From Pseudomonadota bacterium (GTDB lineage Bacteria > Pseudomonadota > Alphaproteobacteria > Rhizobiales > Beijerinckiaceae), in contig JAGWRL010000131.1 of NCBI GenBank assembly GCA_028876585.1, positions 1 through 6,343 on the forward strand: a DNA stretch of 6,343 nucleotides, read 5' to 3'. A program made the translations under genes and the position numbers. Within the stretch, counting starts at the first letter, position 1; each line of letters opens with the position of its first letter. The notes under the pieces were generated by a model that searched no databases, was not told where the DNA came from, and was given only the letters and a program-made list of their open reading frames with translations. Below are positions 6,086 to 6,343 of this stretch, one piece after another.

Positions 6086-6118
6086 TGAGTCTAGGGAGGA
6101 AACGCCCAAGGAGGGCAT
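6064..6118. repeat. 55-bp direct repeat, copy 2
   Basis: This copy pairs with 5889-5943 in the same orientation. The differences are one substitution and two single-base indels. The substitution falls in the terminator loop and keeps a UNCG tetraloop on the minus strand; the indel in hairpin 2 removes one base of the outer repeat, leaving a 4-bp stem. Confidence 0.95.
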
Positions 6119-6143
6119 GCACGGCAAACGCCGTACGCCTACT

Positions 6144-6172
6144 AAAATGGCGCCAAACGCCGCAAATGCAAG
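6144..6172 (-). promoter_or_regulatory. Promoter-like motif of small RNA copy 2
   Basis: On the minus strand CTTGCAT (6172-6166) is followed after 16 bases by CATTTT (6149-6144); shifted one base, this reads CCATTT. The spacing to the proposed RNA start is about the same as for copy 1, although the surrounding DNA is otherwise not similar, which argues for a functional element. Confidence 0.4.
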
Positions 6173-6343
6173 AACACAATCGCGCTCGGGATCGACATGC
6201 TGAAGCCTGCGACGTTTTTGCAACAGCGAAAGAAACGAGACTTTTGCGGCGGCGCAAGATTTGATAGCCGATTCAGCGGCATGACGAAGCACACTGCGAT
6301 TTGCGTTGCCATGCCTACACAAAGAGACATGCCTGATATGCAA
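6173..6343. other. Right edge with no gene recognised
   Basis: No reading frame here has a believable protein, and no RNA gene is evident. CATGCCT occurs twice, at 6311 and 6329, as a short direct repeat. Together with 5814-6172 it makes about 530 bases free of convincing protein genes; the small-RNA candidates are the only structure I see there. Another gene may begin beyond the window. Confidence 0.5.

Larger units (their letters stand above)
6058..6138 (-). ncRNA. Candidate small RNA, copy 2 (anti-Shine-Dalgarno type)
   Basis: This is the second unit of about 80 nt with the same architecture as copy 1, running right to left. Hairpin 1 is ACGGC-GTTT-GCCGT (6134-6121), unrelated in sequence to hairpin 1 of copy 1 but in the same place and with the same 5-bp stem and 4-nt loop. 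Hairpin 2 is GCCC-TCCTT-GGGC (6116-6104), again exposing CCUCCUU. GTTTCCTCCCTAG and an intrinsic terminator follow, the latter with a UACG loop and six T. Keeping the pairing while the sequence changes is what an RNA gene would show. The unit has its own promoter-like motif and terminator, so the copies look like separate genes in tandem. Expression is unproven. Confidence 0.55.

Noticed and set aside
5882..6118. CRISPR array or insertion-sequence ends
   Set aside because: There are only two copies, with a 120-bp spacer, in direct orientation and with no cas or transposase gene nearby. The internal structure is that of an RNA gene with a terminator.
5915..6343. Minus-strand frames of 108 and 142 codons across the right edge
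   Set aside because: They run through the terminators and repeat copies, have Arg/Cys-rich non-protein-like composition and no credible start.

Overview
The window is GC-rich DNA of alphaproteobacterial, most likely Hyphomicrobiales, character. The main evidence is a near-textbook CpdR receiver protein, a DivJ/PleC-type histidine kinase and a DUF5330-like small protein beside sufE. A methanotroph-like relative (Methylocystis/Methylosinus or Beijerinckiaceae) would fit, but that is only an impression from gene content.

Left part (1-2214): a membrane-linked PAS sensor histidine kinase runs leftward and is cut by the window edge just after its G2 box. Divergent from it lie a small membrane-anchored DUF5330-like protein and sufE, which supplies sulfur transfer for Fe-S cluster assembly. 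sufE appears to start at a CTG codon behind a perfect Shine-Dalgarno (SD) sequence.

Middle part (2211-4767, minus strand): a tightly packed three-gene operon reads cpdR -> pheC-like cyclohexadienyl dehydratase -> family-39 glycosyltransferase, with junction overlaps of 1 and 10 nt. CpdR belongs to the CckA-ChpT-CtrA cell-cycle pathway. The second gene looks like a periplasmic amino-acid-binding protein but carries the full PheC signature, including both catalytic residues I recall. The third is a polytopic membrane glycosyltransferase. The operon converges on sufE, and the two stop codons share one CTAG.

Right part (4929-6343): an N-formylglutamate amidohydrolase-family enzyme is transcribed divergently from cpdR. 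About 530 bases without a convincing protein gene follow. This stretch holds the most interesting feature: two tandem copies of a roughly 80-nt unit that, on the minus strand, looks like a small-RNA gene. Each copy has a shared promoter-like motif, a 5' hairpin whose sequence differs but whose pairing is kept, a hairpin presenting an anti-Shine-Dalgarno CCUCCUU, a single-stranded UUUCCUCCC, and a strong intrinsic terminator with a UNCG tetraloop and U-tract. The architecture recalls the anti-SD (CCUCC-motif) small RNAs of alphaproteobacteria, but I do not recognise it as a named family.
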